Shown: positions 45,744 through 54,675 of the stretch, piece by piece | How positions within the stretch are numbered: position 1 is the stretch's first letter | Layout: every line of letters starts with the position of its first letter | NCBI RefSeq assembly: GCF_900113545.1 | Contig: NZ_FOPS01000007.1 | Span: 1 to 64,000, forward strand | DNA from: Neisseria elongata subsp. elongata | GTDB taxonomy: Bacteria > Pseudomonadota > Gammaproteobacteria > Burkholderiales > Neisseriaceae | Direction of reading: 5' to 3' | Length of the DNA stretch: 64,000 bases | Translations under genes and position numbers: made by a program | The notes under the pieces: generated by a model | Seen by the model: only the letters and a program-made list of their open reading frames with translations | Told to the model about the DNA's origin: nothing | Database searches by the model: none

Positions 45744-46607
45744 TCAATGGCTTTGGAAAATGCTGATGCTGTCTTTGTGATACTGATACAGGATGTCGGA
45801 TACGGTATAAGCCGATTCGTCATATGCCTGCCGTGTCAAATCGGCCAGCGCGTACAGGCTCTCTTCATCGGCGGGGTTGCACAGCAAAAGCGCGTCGCGG
45901 GCGGGAACGGAGAAGACGGGGTTGGCGGCCAAAACGTCATTGTCATGAAGGATTTCGTCCAGCAGCAGCACCAGCGCGGTATCGTAAAAGCCGTCCAAGC
46001 GGATTTGGCACAGGCTGTGCCCTTCGGCGCGGTCGGTTTCGAGGCCGTCCTGCCTGATCAGGCGGCGGATATTGTCCAATGCGGTTTCACGCAGTTTGGT
46101 ACGGTCGGACAAGCCCAATTTGTCGGCGTCGGCCTGCGTCATCGAGCGCATGGCGGTACTCAAATCCAGCATGTACACCAGCAGTATGTCGCCGGCCAGC
46201 GGTTCGCAAAGCGGCAATTCTTCGGTTGACGGGCCGTTTAGTTCCCGTATTTCGTCCAGCCAGGCCGCGTTTTTCAGCGTGATGCGGATTTGCCCGCTTT
46301 CAATGGCGGCAGACTCTTGTATTGCCGATGCCATTTGCCGCATAGCGGTCAGATGTGCGGCCAGCAGCCCGTCCAAGCCTTCGGGGTCTTGGCTGTATTG
46401 CGCGTAGGCGTTGGCGACGTACAGCCTGCCCGATTCGGCCTCTCCTTCGGCGGTAATCGCGATATAGGTGTCGTGCGGCGTATCCGCCCATTCGATGGCT
46501 GCCGACACGCCCGGTTCGCGGTTTGCCGCATCGGCGAAATGTTGGCAGAATTCACGCCAATCCATGAGTTTGGGCTTGCCGCCGAACAGTTTTTTCCAAA
46601 AAGACAT
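45744..46607 (-). CDS. Conserved protein, DUF1444-like
   Basis: The 287-residue soluble protein has an N-terminal MSFWKKLFGGKPKLMDWREF and a body with YVANAYAQYSQDPEGLDGLLA, PLCEPLAGDILLVYMLD and DNDVLAANPVFSVPARDALLLCNP. This order resembles the DUF1444 family as I remember it, which has no established function. GGAGCC lies before the ATG at 46607; an ATG at 46631 is possible but overlaps the previous gene. It follows the YhcH-family gene by ten bases, so the two are probably co-transcribed. Confidence 0.7.
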   Translation of the reverse strand: MSFWKKLFGGKPKLMDWREFCQHFADAANREPGVSAAIEWADTPHDTYIAITAEGEAESGRLYVANAYAQYSQDPEGLDGLLAAHLTAMRQMASAIQESAAIESGQIRITLKNAAWLDEIRELNGPSTEELPLCEPLAGDILLVYMLDLSTAMRSMTQADADKLGLSDRTKLRETALDNIRRLIRQDGLETDRAEGHSLCQIRLDGFYDTALVLLLDEILHDNDVLAANPVFSVPARDALLLCNPADEESLYALADLTRQAYDESAYTVSDILYQYHKDSISIFQSH

Positions 46608-46617
46608 ATCAGGCTCC

Positions 46618-47070
46618 TTATTCTGCAACACGGATTTTAAAGACAGCTTTGCGTATGGTTTTTTCTCCGCCCACCAGCGGGGCGTGCGCGTCGTTGGGAA
46701 AGAAGAGGGCGAACTCGCCCGGTTGGAGCGTGAGCCAGGTTTCCGGTTCGCAGTCGAAAAATTCGATGTCGCGCTTTTCGTCGTAGCCCAAACCGTTTTT
46801 CAGACGGCCCCTGTCTATCCAACCGTAGGTTTCTTCCCCGCTGATGGGGACTTGGATGTCGATGTGTTTCAAATGCGCTTCGGGCTTTGCCTCGGCTTTG
46901 CTCCTCATCGGTTCGCTGCCGATAAAGAGACGGATATTGGGGTTTGCGCACGGCACTTGACCGTCGGGCAGGGCGGCGAAATCCAGCGTTTGCAGTAGGT
47001 GGACGGCATCGGCAAAGTCGGGGTGCAGTGCGGCGTAGCGGGCGGCGTTGGGGATGGTGTCGGTAATCAT
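46618..47070 (-). CDS. YhcH/YjgK/YiaL family protein
   Basis: The 150-residue protein belongs to the cupin-like YhcH/EbgC family: HLKHIDIQVPISGEETYGWI, FAIFFPNDAHAPL-type motif (FALFFPNDAHAPLVGGEKTI) and KAVFKIRV. Several relatives act on sugars or sialic acid (beta-galactosidase subunit EbgC, N-acetylneuraminate-linked YhcH). Metal-binding His in PNDAHAPL and HLKHIDIQ are intact. I start at MITDTIPNAAR (47068-47070); longer frames are antisense to the DUF2625 gene. A DUS encodes GRLKNG at about residue 90. No sugar genes flank it. Confidence 0.85.
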   Translation of the reverse strand: MITDTIPNAARYAALHPDFADAVHLLQTLDFAALPDGQVPCANPNIRLFIGSEPMRSKAEAKPEAHLKHIDIQVPISGEETYGWIDRGRLKNGLGYDEKRDIEFFDCEPETWLTLQPGEFALFFPNDAHAPLVGGEKTIRKAVFKIRVAE

Positions 47071-47114
47071 GTTTTGAAGGATGAGACGAAAAAAGGTCGT
47101 CTGAAAAGCATTTC

Positions 47115-47783
47115 TTACAAGATGGTTTTTTGTAAATCTAAAGTGAAAGCATAATGTTCGGCAATGGCGATAGGCTTGCGGCTGACTTGGTTGATGTCGC
47201 CACCTTCTTCTGTACATAAAAATGGAAAGAACGTATAAACATTGTCGCCACTCAAATCGCGGATTTCTTCGCGCCAATTCTGCCAGCGTAGGTTTTCATA
47301 ATACATTTGTAGGTCGCCTACTAATGCCCAATGCAAGAAATCGCCATAGCCTTTTTCGCAATCTTCCCATTCGAGCGTATCCGGCGGGAGGTAGAAAACA
47401 TTGCCGGGTATCCCGTCCAATCCGCCGCCGTTTAGGGCGAAGTAGCCGCCTGCGGCATCGTCGGCAATCAGATAATAAGGCGCGGGCGCGGCAGGTTCGG
47501 CTTGGGTGCGGCTGATGTTCCAGCTTCCCAGTCCGCGAGGCAGTTTTGCACTGCCGGAACCCAGTATCCGCAACCAGCCGTGGTCGATCAGGATGCCGCC
47601 GGTTTCATAAACGACCGCGCCCATAAATGAACGTGTTGTTACTTGGGTCTTGACGAGTTCTGCTTCTGCGGCGGCAGAGTCGCGCGGCAGGATTTCCACG
47701 GGATTAGCAGCTTCGGCAAGCCACTCTTGAATCAGCGGCCATGCGGGGTCGGTGGTATTGATGAGGTCAGATAATGTTTTCAT
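47115..47783 (-). CDS. DUF2625 family protein
   Basis: The 222-residue soluble protein starts MKTLSDLINTTDPAWPLIQE and contains GWLRILGSGSAKLPRGLGSW, APYYLIADDAAGGYFALNGG and YGDFLHWALVGDLQMYYENL, features of the DUF2625 family of unknown function. No signal or helices. AAGGAACAATAATG precedes the start. It lies downstream of leuD after a DUS hairpin and upstream of the YhcH gene; together with DUF1444 they form a three-gene block of unclear role. Confidence 0.8.
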   Translation of the reverse strand: MKTLSDLINTTDPAWPLIQEWLAEAANPVEILPRDSAAAEAELVKTQVTTRSFMGAVVYETGGILIDHGWLRILGSGSAKLPRGLGSWNISRTQAEPAAPAPYYLIADDAAGGYFALNGGGLDGIPGNVFYLPPDTLEWEDCEKGYGDFLHWALVGDLQMYYENLRWQNWREEIRDLSGDNVYTFFPFLCTEEGGDINQVSRKPIAIAEHYAFTLDLQKTIL

Positions 47784-47887
47784 TATTGTTCCTTTCTATC
47801 AAGATTCTGTTATTGCAAGGAGTTTGCGATATTGTCAGTATGGCTTGTATTTTAATCTTGGATTTTTTATGTTTGGGTTTGTTATAA

Positions 47888-47926
47888 AGGCCGTCTGAAA
47901 ACTGTTGGATGGTTTTCAGACGGCCT
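47888..47926. terminator. DUS hairpin after leuD
   Basis: AGGCCGTCTGAAAAC and GTTTTCAGACGGCCT with a ten-base loop, nine bases after the leuD stop, followed by TTT on the plus strand. Confidence 0.8.
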
Positions 47927-47934
47927 TTTGTTTA

Positions 47935-48576
47935 TTAACCGTTAAACAGCCAAGGCTGGCTTTGGCGGCGTTTTTCTTCGAAATCGCGGATTTCGTCCGC
48001 ATGCTGCAAGGTTAGGCCGATTTCGTCCAAGCCGTTTAAGAGGCAGTGTTTGCGGTGTTCGGTAATGTCGAATTTGAACGTTTCGCCGCTCGGGGTGGTC
48101 AGGGTTTGCTCGGCAAGGTCGATGGAGAGCTGATAGCCTTCGTTGGCTTCGACTTCTTTGAAGAGATGGTCGACTTGTTCTTCAGTCAACACAATGGGCA
48201 GGAGGCCGTTTTTGTAGCAGTTGTTGAAGAAGATGTCGGCAAAGCTGGGGGCGATGACGGCGCGGAAGCCGTAGTCGTCCAATGCCCAAGGGGCGTGTTC
48301 GCGCGAGGATCCGCAGCCGAAATTTTTGCGTGCCAGCAGGATTTGTGCGCCTTGGTAACGCGGCTGGTTCAGCGAAAAATCGGGGTTCAGCGGGCGTTTG
48401 CTGTTGTCCATGCCCGGTTCGCCGTGGTCGAGATAACGCCATTCGTCAAAGGCGTTGGGGCCGAAGCCGCTTCGTTTGATGGATTTTAAAAATTGTTTGG
48501 GGATGATGGCGTCGGTATCGACGTTCACGCGGTCGAGGGGGGCGACAAGGGCGGTAAGCTGGGTAAAGGATTTCAT
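47935..48576 (-). CDS. leuD: 3-isopropylmalate dehydratase small subunit
   Basis: The 213-residue swivel subunit has [20 protein letters not shown] and [20 protein letters not shown], both diagnostic of LeuD. It forms the isomerase with LeuC, which carries the 4Fe-4S cluster. leuC is not adjacent: upstream lie only a small lipoprotein gene and the divergent nrdA region, so leuC must be elsewhere. DUS hairpins on both sides mark it as its own transcription unit. No ribosome site stronger than a weak AG run is visible. Confidence 0.95.
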   Translation of the reverse strand: MKSFTQLTALVAPLDRVNVDTDAIIPKQFLKSIKRSGFGPNAFDEWRYLDHGEPGMDNSKRPLNPDFSLNQPRYQGAQILLARKNFGCGSSREHAPWALDDYGFRAVIAPSFADIFFNNCYKNGLLPIVLTEEQVDHLFKEVEANEGYQLSIDLAEQTLTTPSGETFKFDITEHRKHCLLNGLDEIGLTLQHADEIRDFEEKRRQSQPWLFNG

Positions 48577-48607
48577 AGCGGTTTGTATTGTGGTCGGAGG
48601 TTGGAAA

Positions 48608-48647
48608 AGGCCGTCTGAAAACTTCGGTGTCGGTTTTCAGACGGCCT
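48608..48647. terminator. DUS hairpin between the small lipoprotein gene and leuD
   Basis: AGGCCGTCTGAAAAC and GTTTTCAGACGGCCT with a ten-base loop, 10 bases after the small lipoprotein stop. Confidence 0.8.
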
Positions 48648-48657
48648 TTCGGGTTAA

Positions 48658-48843
48658 TTATTCGGTGGCGTTTTCAATTTTTTCGCCGACATGGGTAATG
48701 CCGCGGCCGACGGCATTTCCGCCTTCTTTTACGGCCTCTTTCGTGCGGCTGACGTTGTGGGAGGTGTCTTGCTTTACACCGCTCCAAGTGCTGGAACAGG
48801 CAGCCAAAGCCAGTGCGGCGGTTAGAATAAGCAGTTTTTTCAT
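48658..48843 (-). CDS. Small entericidin-like lipoprotein
   Basis: The 61-residue product starts MKKLLILTAALALAACSSTW, lipobox Cys16. The mature part, WSGVKQDTSHNVSRTKEAVK then GGNAVGRGITHVGEKIENAT, resembles EcnB/entericidin-type lipoproteins: short, helical, with many Gly and Lys. AAGGAAACGATT precedes the ATG. Entericidin B is a bacteriolytic lipoprotein in enterics; there is no antidote EcnA gene visible. It is commonly found next to leu genes in Neisseria; the link is probably positional only. Confidence 0.75.
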   Translation of the reverse strand: MKKLLILTAALALAACSSTWSGVKQDTSHNVSRTKEAVKEGGNAVGRGITHVGEKIENATE

Positions 48844-49280
48844 AATCGTTTCCTTTGTTTAATGAGTTCAATGAAAGACACAGGCGGTTGCCCGTGTGCC
48901 GCCATTATTACGGATTTGGTAGTCCGTTTCGGCTTTCGGACGGTATTTTAATGTTTTTTTACATTATCGTGTAGAGTGGCAGGCCGGATAGAGCCGGAAT
49001 GGGAAAGAAATAGGGGGGGTGGGCTGATATATTTGAATTCAATGATTTTTTGTAGTTTGAGGCCGTCTGAAAGGGCTACTTTCCATCATTTTATGGTACT
49101 GCTGTTGCATATATGCCCCTGCATTATACGGTCATTACAAACTTTAACGTATTCGGTTGGGCAGGCAGGGCGGAGGCATGCATTCATGTGCAGCGTCGAT
49201 TAGGCGGAAATCTACGCCGTTCGGAGGGGCTTCTCTAAGCCGTATGCCGGTATTTTGTCAAGCTGTCGGCGGTGTGCAAA

Positions 49281-49296
49281 ATACGATATATTGTAG
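49281..49296 (+). promoter_or_regulatory. Putative NrdR box 1
   Basis: ATACGATATATTGTAG matches the NrdR consensus ACACTATATATAGTGT at 11 of 16 positions, with the AT-rich centre intact. It lies about 55-70 bases before the nrdA start. Confidence 0.6.
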
Positions 49297-49312
49297 TTCG
49301 AGAGAATAAACC

Positions 49313-49328
49313 ATACTACATCTAGTAT
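49313..49328 (+). promoter_or_regulatory. Putative NrdR box 2
   Basis: ATACTACATCTAGTAT matches the consensus at 12 of 16. The centres of the two boxes are 32 bases apart, close to the three-helical-turn spacing (31-32 bp) typical of NrdR binding. A zinc-finger/ATP-cone NrdR repressor would link nrd transcription to nucleotide pools. Confidence 0.6.
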
Positions 49329-49351
49329 TTTGATTGTTGGAAGGGTAACGC

Positions 49352-51631
49352 ATGAATGCCGCTGCAAGCATTAAAGTAACCAAGCGCGACGGACGTTTGG
49401 AAAATATCGACTTAGACAAAATCCACCGCGTCGTTACTTGGGCGGCGGAAGGCTTGAAAAACGTTTCCGTATCGCAGGTCGAGCTCAAATCGCACATCCA
49501 GTTTTACAACGGCATCCGCACCGACGACATCCACGAAACCATCATCAAGGCGGCTGCCGACCTGATTTCGCAGGATACGCCCGATTATCAATATCTCGCC
49601 GCGCGTCTGGCGATTTTCCACCTGCGCAAAATCGCTTACGGCGAGTTCGAACCGCCGCATCTCTTCGACCACGTTAAAAAACTTACTGATGCGGGCAAAT
49701 ACGATCGCCACATCATCGAAGATTACAGCCGCGAAGAGTTTGACGAGCTGAACGCCTATATCGACCACAGCCGCGACATGACCTTCTCGTATGCCGCCGT
49801 GAAGCAGCTCGAAGGTAAATATCTGGTGCAGAACCGCGTTACCCGCCAGATTTATGAAACGCCACAGTTTTTATACATTTTGGTGGCGATGTGTCTCTTC
49901 AGCAAATACCCGAAAGAGACGCGCTTGGACTACGTCAAACGCTTTTACGATGCCGTTTCCACATTCAAAGTATCGCTGCCAACCCCGATTATGAGCGGCG
50001 TGCGTACGCCTACGCGCCAGTTCTCAAGCTGCGTATTGATTGAATGCGACGACAGTCTGGATTCCATCAACGCCACCACCAGTGCGATTGTGAAATACGT
50101 TTCCCAACGCGCGGGCATCGGCATCAACGCCGGACGTATTCGCGGTTTAGGCAGCGAAATCCGCGGCGGCGAAGCGCAACATACCGGCTGCATCCCGTTT
50201 TTTAAAATGTTCCAAGCAGCGGTTAAATCCTGCTCGCAAGGCGGTGTGCGCGGCGGCGCGGCAACTTTGTTCTACCCTTTGTGGCACATCGAAGCCGAAA
50301 GCCTGTTGGTATTGAAAAACAACCGCGGCGTAGAAGACAACCGCATCCGCCAGCTGGATTACGGCGTGCAGATCAACCGCCTGCTGTACACCCGCCTGAT
50401 TAAAGGCGGCAATATCACGCTGTTCTCGCCCAACGAAGTCCCCGGCCTGTACGACGCGTTCTTTGCCGACCAGGATGAATTCGAGCGTCTTTACACGAAA
50501 TACGAGCAAGACCTGAACATCCGCAAGCGTACCTTGTCGGCTACCGATTTGTTCTCCACGCTGATGCAGGAACGCGCCGGAACGGGACGCATCTACATCC
50601 AAAACGTTGACCATTGCAACACGCACAGCCCGTTTGACCCGCGCGTCGCCCCCGTTCACCAGTCCAACTTGTGCATGGAAATCGCCCTGCCGACCAAACC
50701 GCTGGACAATATTAACGACCCGAACGGCGAAATCGCCCTGTGTACCCTGTCTGCCTTCAACTTGGGCGCATTAAACAGCTTAGACGAGCTGGAAGGGCTT
50801 GCTGATTTGACCGTGCGCGCACTTGATGCCTTGCTGGATTATCAAGACTATCCGGTCGAAGCCGCCCGCACCGCGACCATGAACCGCCGCACGCTCGGCA
50901 TCGGCGTCATCAACTACGCCTACTATCTGGCGAAAAACGGCGTCCGTTACAGCGACGATTCCGCGCTCGGCCTGACCCACCGCACCTTTGAAGCCATGCA
51001 GTATTACCTGCTCAAAGCATCGGTGAACCTCGCCAAAGAATACGGTGCATGTCCGCTGTTCAACCAAACCGTTTATTCGCAAGGCAAACTGCCCATCGAC
51101 ACCTACAAAAAAGACTTGGATGCCGTGTGCAGCGAACCGCTGTTGTGCGACTGGGAAAGCCTGCGCGCCGACATCGTTAAATACGGTCTGCGCAACTCCA
51201 CCCTGACCGCACTCATGCCGTCTGAAACCAGTTCGCAAATCGCCAACGCCACCAACGGCATCGAGCCGCCGCGCGGATTGGTAACGGTCAAAGCATCGAA
51301 AGACGGTATTTTGAAACAAGTCGTGCCCGAATTTGAAATTCTGAAAGACGCCTACGAAACCCTATGGCAGCTTCCGGGCAACGAAGGCTACTTGAAACTT
51401 GTCGGCGTGATGCAGAAATTCGTCGATCAGGCAATTTCCGCCAACACCGCCTACGACCCGGGCAAATTCGAAGGCAACAAAGTTTCCATGAAACAAATGC
51501 TCAAAGACCTGCTGACCGCCTACAAATACGGCGTCAAAACCCTGTACTACCACAACACCCGCGACGGCGCGGACGATACGCAGACTGATATTCAGGATGA
51601 CGGCTGCACGGGCGGGGCTTGTAAGATTTGA
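49352..51631 (+). CDS. nrdA: Ribonucleoside-diphosphate reductase alpha subunit (class Ia)
   Basis: The 759-residue large subunit reduces all four NDPs to dNDPs. An N-terminal ATP-cone (SIKVTKRDGRLENIDLDKIH) gives overall allosteric control; redox cysteine Cys227 lies in FSSCVLIECDD, the radical cysteine in VHQSNLCMEIALPT and its partner in EIALCTLSAFNLG, and the shuttle pair Cys752/Cys757 ends the protein (DDGCTGGACKI). The layout matches class Ia. GGAAGG lies before the ATG, with NrdR boxes further upstream. An AT-dialect DUS is embedded at 51215-51226 (MPSET). nrdB lies beyond an antiporter gene. Confidence 0.97.
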   Translation: MNAAASIKVTKRDGRLENIDLDKIHRVVTWAAEGLKNVSVSQVELKSHIQFYNGIRTDDIHETIIKAAADLISQDTPDYQYLAARLAIFHLRKIAYGEFEPPHLFDHVKKLTDAGKYDRHIIEDYSREEFDELNAYIDHSRDMTFSYAAVKQLEGKYLVQNRVTRQIYETPQFLYILVAMCLFSKYPKETRLDYVKRFYDAVSTFKVSLPTPIMSGVRTPTRQFSSCVLIECDDSLDSINATTSAIVKYVSQRAGIGINAGRIRGLGSEIRGGEAQHTGCIPFFKMFQAAVKSCSQGGVRGGAATLFYPLWHIEAESLLVLKNNRGVEDNRIRQLDYGVQINRLLYTRLIKGGNITLFSPNEVPGLYDAFFADQDEFERLYTKYEQDLNIRKRTLSATDLFSTLMQERAGTGRIYIQNVDHCNTHSPFDPRVAPVHQSNLCMEIALPTKPLDNINDPNGEIALCTLSAFNLGALNSLDELEGLADLTVRALDALLDYQDYPVEAARTATMNRRTLGIGVINYAYYLAKNGVRYSDDSALGLTHRTFEAMQYYLLKASVNLAKEYGACPLFNQTVYSQGKLPIDTYKKDLDAVCSEPLLCDWESLRADIVKYGLRNSTLTALMPSETSSQIANATNGIEPPRGLVTVKASKDGILKQVVPEFEILKDAYETLWQLPGNEGYLKLVGVMQKFVDQAISANTAYDPGKFEGNKVSMKQMLKDLLTAYKYGVKTLYYHNTRDGADDTQTDIQDDGCTGGACKI

Positions 51632-51643
51632 TGAAGGGGGGAG

Positions 51644-51683
51644 TTTTCAGACGGCCTTACTGCTCGTAAAGGCCGTCTGAAAA
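51644..51683. terminator. DUS hairpin after nrdA
   Basis: TTTTCAGACGGCC and GGCCGTCTGAAAA flank a 14-base spacer, 12 bases after the nrdA stop. It would partly or fully separate nrdA from the antiporter gene. Confidence 0.65.
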
Positions 51684-51728
51684 TTTCTCCGCTTTAACTC
51701 TTCTTTACACATAAACGGCAATTAACGA

Positions 51729-51752
51729 TACAATGGCGGCCTTTCAGCCGCC
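51729..51752 (+). promoter_or_regulatory. -10 box and hairpin upstream of the antiporter gene
   Basis: TACAAT (51729-51734) resembles a -10 box. GGCGGC-CTTTCA-GCCGCC (51735-51752) is a perfect 6-bp stem immediately after. The roughly 80-base leader between here and the start may be structured; I could not match it to a known riboswitch. Confidence 0.35.
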
Positions 51753-51832
51753 TAAACGTTGCGGCTCCGTACCGACTGCTGCGGCTGAGTTTGCGCCGTC
51801 GCCCGATTAACCAACTTTTTGGGAGAATCATC

Positions 51833-53350
51833 ATACAACTCCTGGACTACACACACTCCTATTGGTCAGTCGTGCCGCCGTTTCTTGCGTTGGCATTGGC
51901 TGTGATTACCCGCCGCGTATTGTTGTCGTTGGGCATAGGCATTATCGTTGGTGCGCTGATGCTGACGGGCGGCAATCCGCTTGACGGCCTGTTGCACCTG
52001 AAAGACATTACGGTGTCGTTGGTATATGCCGATGGCGCGTTTGACTGGGGTAAAACGAAAATCCTGCTGTTTTTGCTCCTGCTTGGCGTATTTACGTCGT
52101 TGCTGACTTTTTCCGGCAGCAATCAGGCTTTTGCCGAGTGGGCGCAACGGCGCATAAAATCGCGGCGCGGTGCAAAAATGCTGACCGCTTGTTTGGTATT
52201 CGTTACCTTTATCGACGATTACTTCCATAGTTTGGCCGTCGGCGCGATTGCGCGCCCCGTTACCGACAAATTCCGTGTTTCCCGCGCAAAACTGGCTTAT
52301 ATTCTCGATTCTACCGCCGCACCGATGTGCGTGCTGATGCCGGTTTCAAGTTGGGGGGCGTCGATTATTGCCACTTTGTCGGGCTTGCTGGTGATGTACA
52401 ATATCGACGGATATACGCCGATGGGTATTTTCACCGCGATGAGCCTGATGAATTATTACGCCCTGTTTGCGTTGCTGATGGTGTTTGTTACGGCGTGGTT
52501 TTCTTATGACATCGGTTCGATGGCCCGTTTCGAGCGCAATGCTTTAAAAGAGGATGCGCATACCTATGCACCGTCGGCAAACGGGCAGGCAGGCCGTGTT
52601 TATGCCCTGATTGTGCCGGTTTTGGTGTTGATTTGCGCAACGGTTTCCGCCATGCTTTACACCGGCAGCCGCGAATTGGAAACCTTCAGCCTGTTGGGTG
52701 CGTTTGAGAAAACCGATGTCAATACGTCGCTGGTAGTCGGCGGCAGTTCGGGTGTGTTGGCGGTATTGCTTTGCACCGTCGGCACGATACGCAAAAGTGA
52801 TTACGGCACGGCGGTGTGGCGAGGTCTGAAATCAATGTTCGGTGCCATCACCATTCTGATTTTGGCGTGGTTGATCAGTATCGTGGTCGGCCAAATGCAT
52901 ACCGGCGATTATCTGTCTACGCTGGTTGCCGGCAACATCCATCCCGGCCTGCTGCCGCTGATTTTGTTTGCACTTGGCTGCATTATGGCCTTTGCCACCG
53001 GCACGAGCTGGGGGACGTTCGGTATTATGTTGCCGATTGCTGCGGCAATGGCGGTAAAAGTTGATGCTGCGTTAATTGTGCCGTGCATGTCGGCTGTGAT
53101 GGCCGGCGCAGTATGCGGCGACCACTGTTCGCCGATTTCAGATACCACCATTCTGTCGTCCACCGGTGCGCAGTGTAACCATATGGACCACGTTACCACC
53201 CAGCTGCCATATGCATTGGCGGTTGCCGGTGCGGCCGGTGTCGGCTATCTGGTGCTCGGTTTCAGCCGCCAGCCGCTGCTGGGATTTGCCGCGACCGGCG
53301 TTGTGTTGGCCATGCTGTTCTGGTTGTTGAAAAAACCTTCCGATCATTAA
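51833..53350 (+). CDS. Na+/H+ antiporter, NhaC family; apparent ATA start
   Basis: The open frame begins in phase with IQLLDYTHSYWSVVPPFLAL; neisserial homologues start MQL.DYSHS as I recall them. Here the expected ATG is ATA (51833-51835), six bases after GGGAGA, which is ideal spacing. An upstream in-frame TTG (51791) has no ribosome site. The 505-residue product has about 11-12 membrane helices; FIDDYFHSLAVGAI and STAAPMCVLMPVSSWGASII and the CGDHCSPISDTTILSSTGA segment are NhaC-family hallmarks. It exports Na+ (or another ion) for protons. Its place between nrdA and nrdB looks inserted. Whether ATA is used is uncertain. Confidence 0.85.
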   Translation: MQLLDYTHSYWSVVPPFLALALAVITRRVLLSLGIGIIVGALMLTGGNPLDGLLHLKDITVSLVYADGAFDWGKTKILLFLLLLGVFTSLLTFSGSNQAFAEWAQRRIKSRRGAKMLTACLVFVTFIDDYFHSLAVGAIARPVTDKFRVSRAKLAYILDSTAAPMCVLMPVSSWGASIIATLSGLLVMYNIDGYTPMGIFTAMSLMNYYALFALLMVFVTAWFSYDIGSMARFERNALKEDAHTYAPSANGQAGRVYALIVPVLVLICATVSAMLYTGSRELETFSLLGAFEKTDVNTSLVVGGSSGVLAVLLCTVGTIRKSDYGTAVWRGLKSMFGAITILILAWLISIVVGQMHTGDYLSTLVAGNIHPGLLPLILFALGCIMAFATGTSWGTFGIMLPIAAAMAVKVDAALIVPCMSAVMAGAVCGDHCSPISDTTILSSTGAQCNHMDHVTTQLPYALAVAGAAGVGYLVLGFSRQPLLGFAATGVVLAMLFWLLKKPSDH

Positions 53351-53373
53351 GCCTGAAACTGCAATCATCATCC

Positions 53374-53410
53374 TTTTCAGACGGCCTCGATGTTGAAGGC
53401 CGTCTGAAAA
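53374..53410. terminator. DUS hairpin between antiporter and nrdB
   Basis: TTTTCAGACGGCCT and AGGCCGTCTGAAAA with a nine-base loop, 24 bases after the antiporter stop. It makes a separate nrdB promoter or read-through necessary. Confidence 0.7.
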
Positions 53411-53435
53411 ACCGTTTTACAGAGAGAATAACGCC

Positions 53436-54590
53436 ATGTCCTGTGAACACTTGACCATGTCTTACAGTACCTTCCCGAAAATCAAAAACGACGCGCTTAA
53501 AGAGCCCATGTTTTTCGGTCAGCCGGTGAATGTCGCCCGTTATGACCAGCAGAAATACGAAGTATTTGAAAAACTGATTGAAAAACAACTGTCGTTTTTC
53601 TGGCGGCCGGAAGAAATCGACGTGTCGCGCGACCGTATCGACTACGCCAACCTGCCCGAACACGAAAAACACATTTTCATCAGCAATCTGAAATACCAAA
53701 CCCTGCTCGACTCCATCCAAGGTCGTAGTCCGAACGTTGCCTTGCTGCCTTTGGTGTCGATTCCCGAACTGGAAACTTGGATTGAAACGTGGAGCTTCAG
53801 CGAAACCATCCACTCGCGCAGCTATACCCACATTATCCGCAATATCGTCAATGATCCATCGGTCGTGTTCGACGACATCGTGCAGAACGAATATATCATC
53901 GCCCGCGCCGAAGACATCGCTTGTTATTACGATGATTTAATCGAATACACCCAGTATTACAACCTGTTGGGCGAAGGGACGCACAATGTCGGCGGCAAGC
54001 TCGTTAACGTGTCTTTGCGCGAGTTGAAGAAAAAACTCTATCTCTGCCTGATGTGCGTCAACGTGTTGGAAGCCATCCGTTTTTACGTTTCATTCGCCTG
54101 CTCGTTTGCTTTTGCCGAGCGCGAGTTGATGGAAGGCAACGCCAAAATCATCAAACTGATTGCCCGCGACGAAGCCCTGCACTTGACCAGCACCCAGCAT
54201 ATGCTCAACCTGATGCGCGCCGGTTCAGACGACCCTGAAATGGCGGAAATCGCCGTCGAATTACAGGACGAATGTTTCAAACTCTTCAAAAAAGCGGCGG
54301 AGCAGGAAAAAGAATGGGCTGCCTATCTGTTTAAAAACGGTTCGATGATTGGTCTGAACAAGGAAATTCTGGCGCAATACGTCGAATATATTACCAACCT
54401 GCGTATGCAGGCGGTCGGCTTGCCTGCCGGATTTGAAGGCGCCACCCAAAACCCGATTCCGTGGATTAACGCGTGGCTGTCGTCCGACAACGTACAGGTC
54501 GCGCCGCAGGAAGTGGAAATTTCTTCTTATTTAATCGGTCAGATCGATTCGGAAGTCAGCGCGGACGATTTGGGCGATTTCGAACTGTAA
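53436..54590 (+). CDS. nrdB: Ribonucleoside-diphosphate reductase beta subunit (class Ia)
   Basis: The 384-residue subunit holds the diiron-tyrosyl radical. Iron ligands and tyrosine follow E. coli: E in SETIHSRSY (E123/H126/Y130 here), DEALHLT for the second helix pair and YYDDLIEY. The C-terminal [16 protein letters not shown] is the peptide that docks in NrdA. AGAGAG precedes the ATG at 53436; an ATG at 53457 would give exactly the E. coli numbering (Tyr122 after Met removal) but has no ribosome site. The ferredoxin gene for radical repair follows. Confidence 0.96.
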   Translation: MSCEHLTMSYSTFPKIKNDALKEPMFFGQPVNVARYDQQKYEVFEKLIEKQLSFFWRPEEIDVSRDRIDYANLPEHEKHIFISNLKYQTLLDSIQGRSPNVALLPLVSIPELETWIETWSFSETIHSRSYTHIIRNIVNDPSVVFDDIVQNEYIIARAEDIACYYDDLIEYTQYYNLLGEGTHNVGGKLVNVSLRELKKKLYLCLMCVNVLEAIRFYVSFACSFAFAERELMEGNAKIIKLIARDEALHLTSTQHMLNLMRAGSDDPEMAEIAVELQDECFKLFKKAAEQEKEWAAYLFKNGSMIGLNKEILAQYVEYITNLRMQAVGLPAGFEGATQNPIPWINAWLSSDNVQVAPQEVEISSYLIGQIDSEVSADDLGDFEL

Positions 54591-54628
54591 TCGGGCTTTG
54601 CGGCTTTTCTGTGGTTTCATGGTCTTTG

Positions 54629-54656
54629 AGGCCGTCTGAAAACTTTCAGACGGCCT
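54629..54656. terminator. DUS hairpin between nrdB and the ferredoxin gene
   Basis: AGGCCGTCTGAAA and TTTCAGACGGCCT with a two-base loop, 38 bases after the nrdB stop and 20 before the next start. Confidence 0.75.
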
Positions 54657-54675
54657 TTCGTTCCCAAATAACGAT

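Larger units (their letters stand above)
48844..49351. other. 508-base divergent intergenic region
   Basis: No gene is recognised. It separates the small lipoprotein gene (minus) from nrdA (plus) and includes one DUS near 49061-49073 and a hairpin-prone CACAGGCGGTTGCCCGTGTG at 48880-48899. The last 75 bases carry the putative NrdR boxes. It could hold a small RNA, but nothing specific is seen. Confidence 0.5.

Noticed and set aside
51735-51820. A known riboswitch (for example Na+ or Li+ type) before the antiporter
   Set aside because: Only a single 6-bp hairpin overlapping the promoter is visible; no match to remembered consensus structures.
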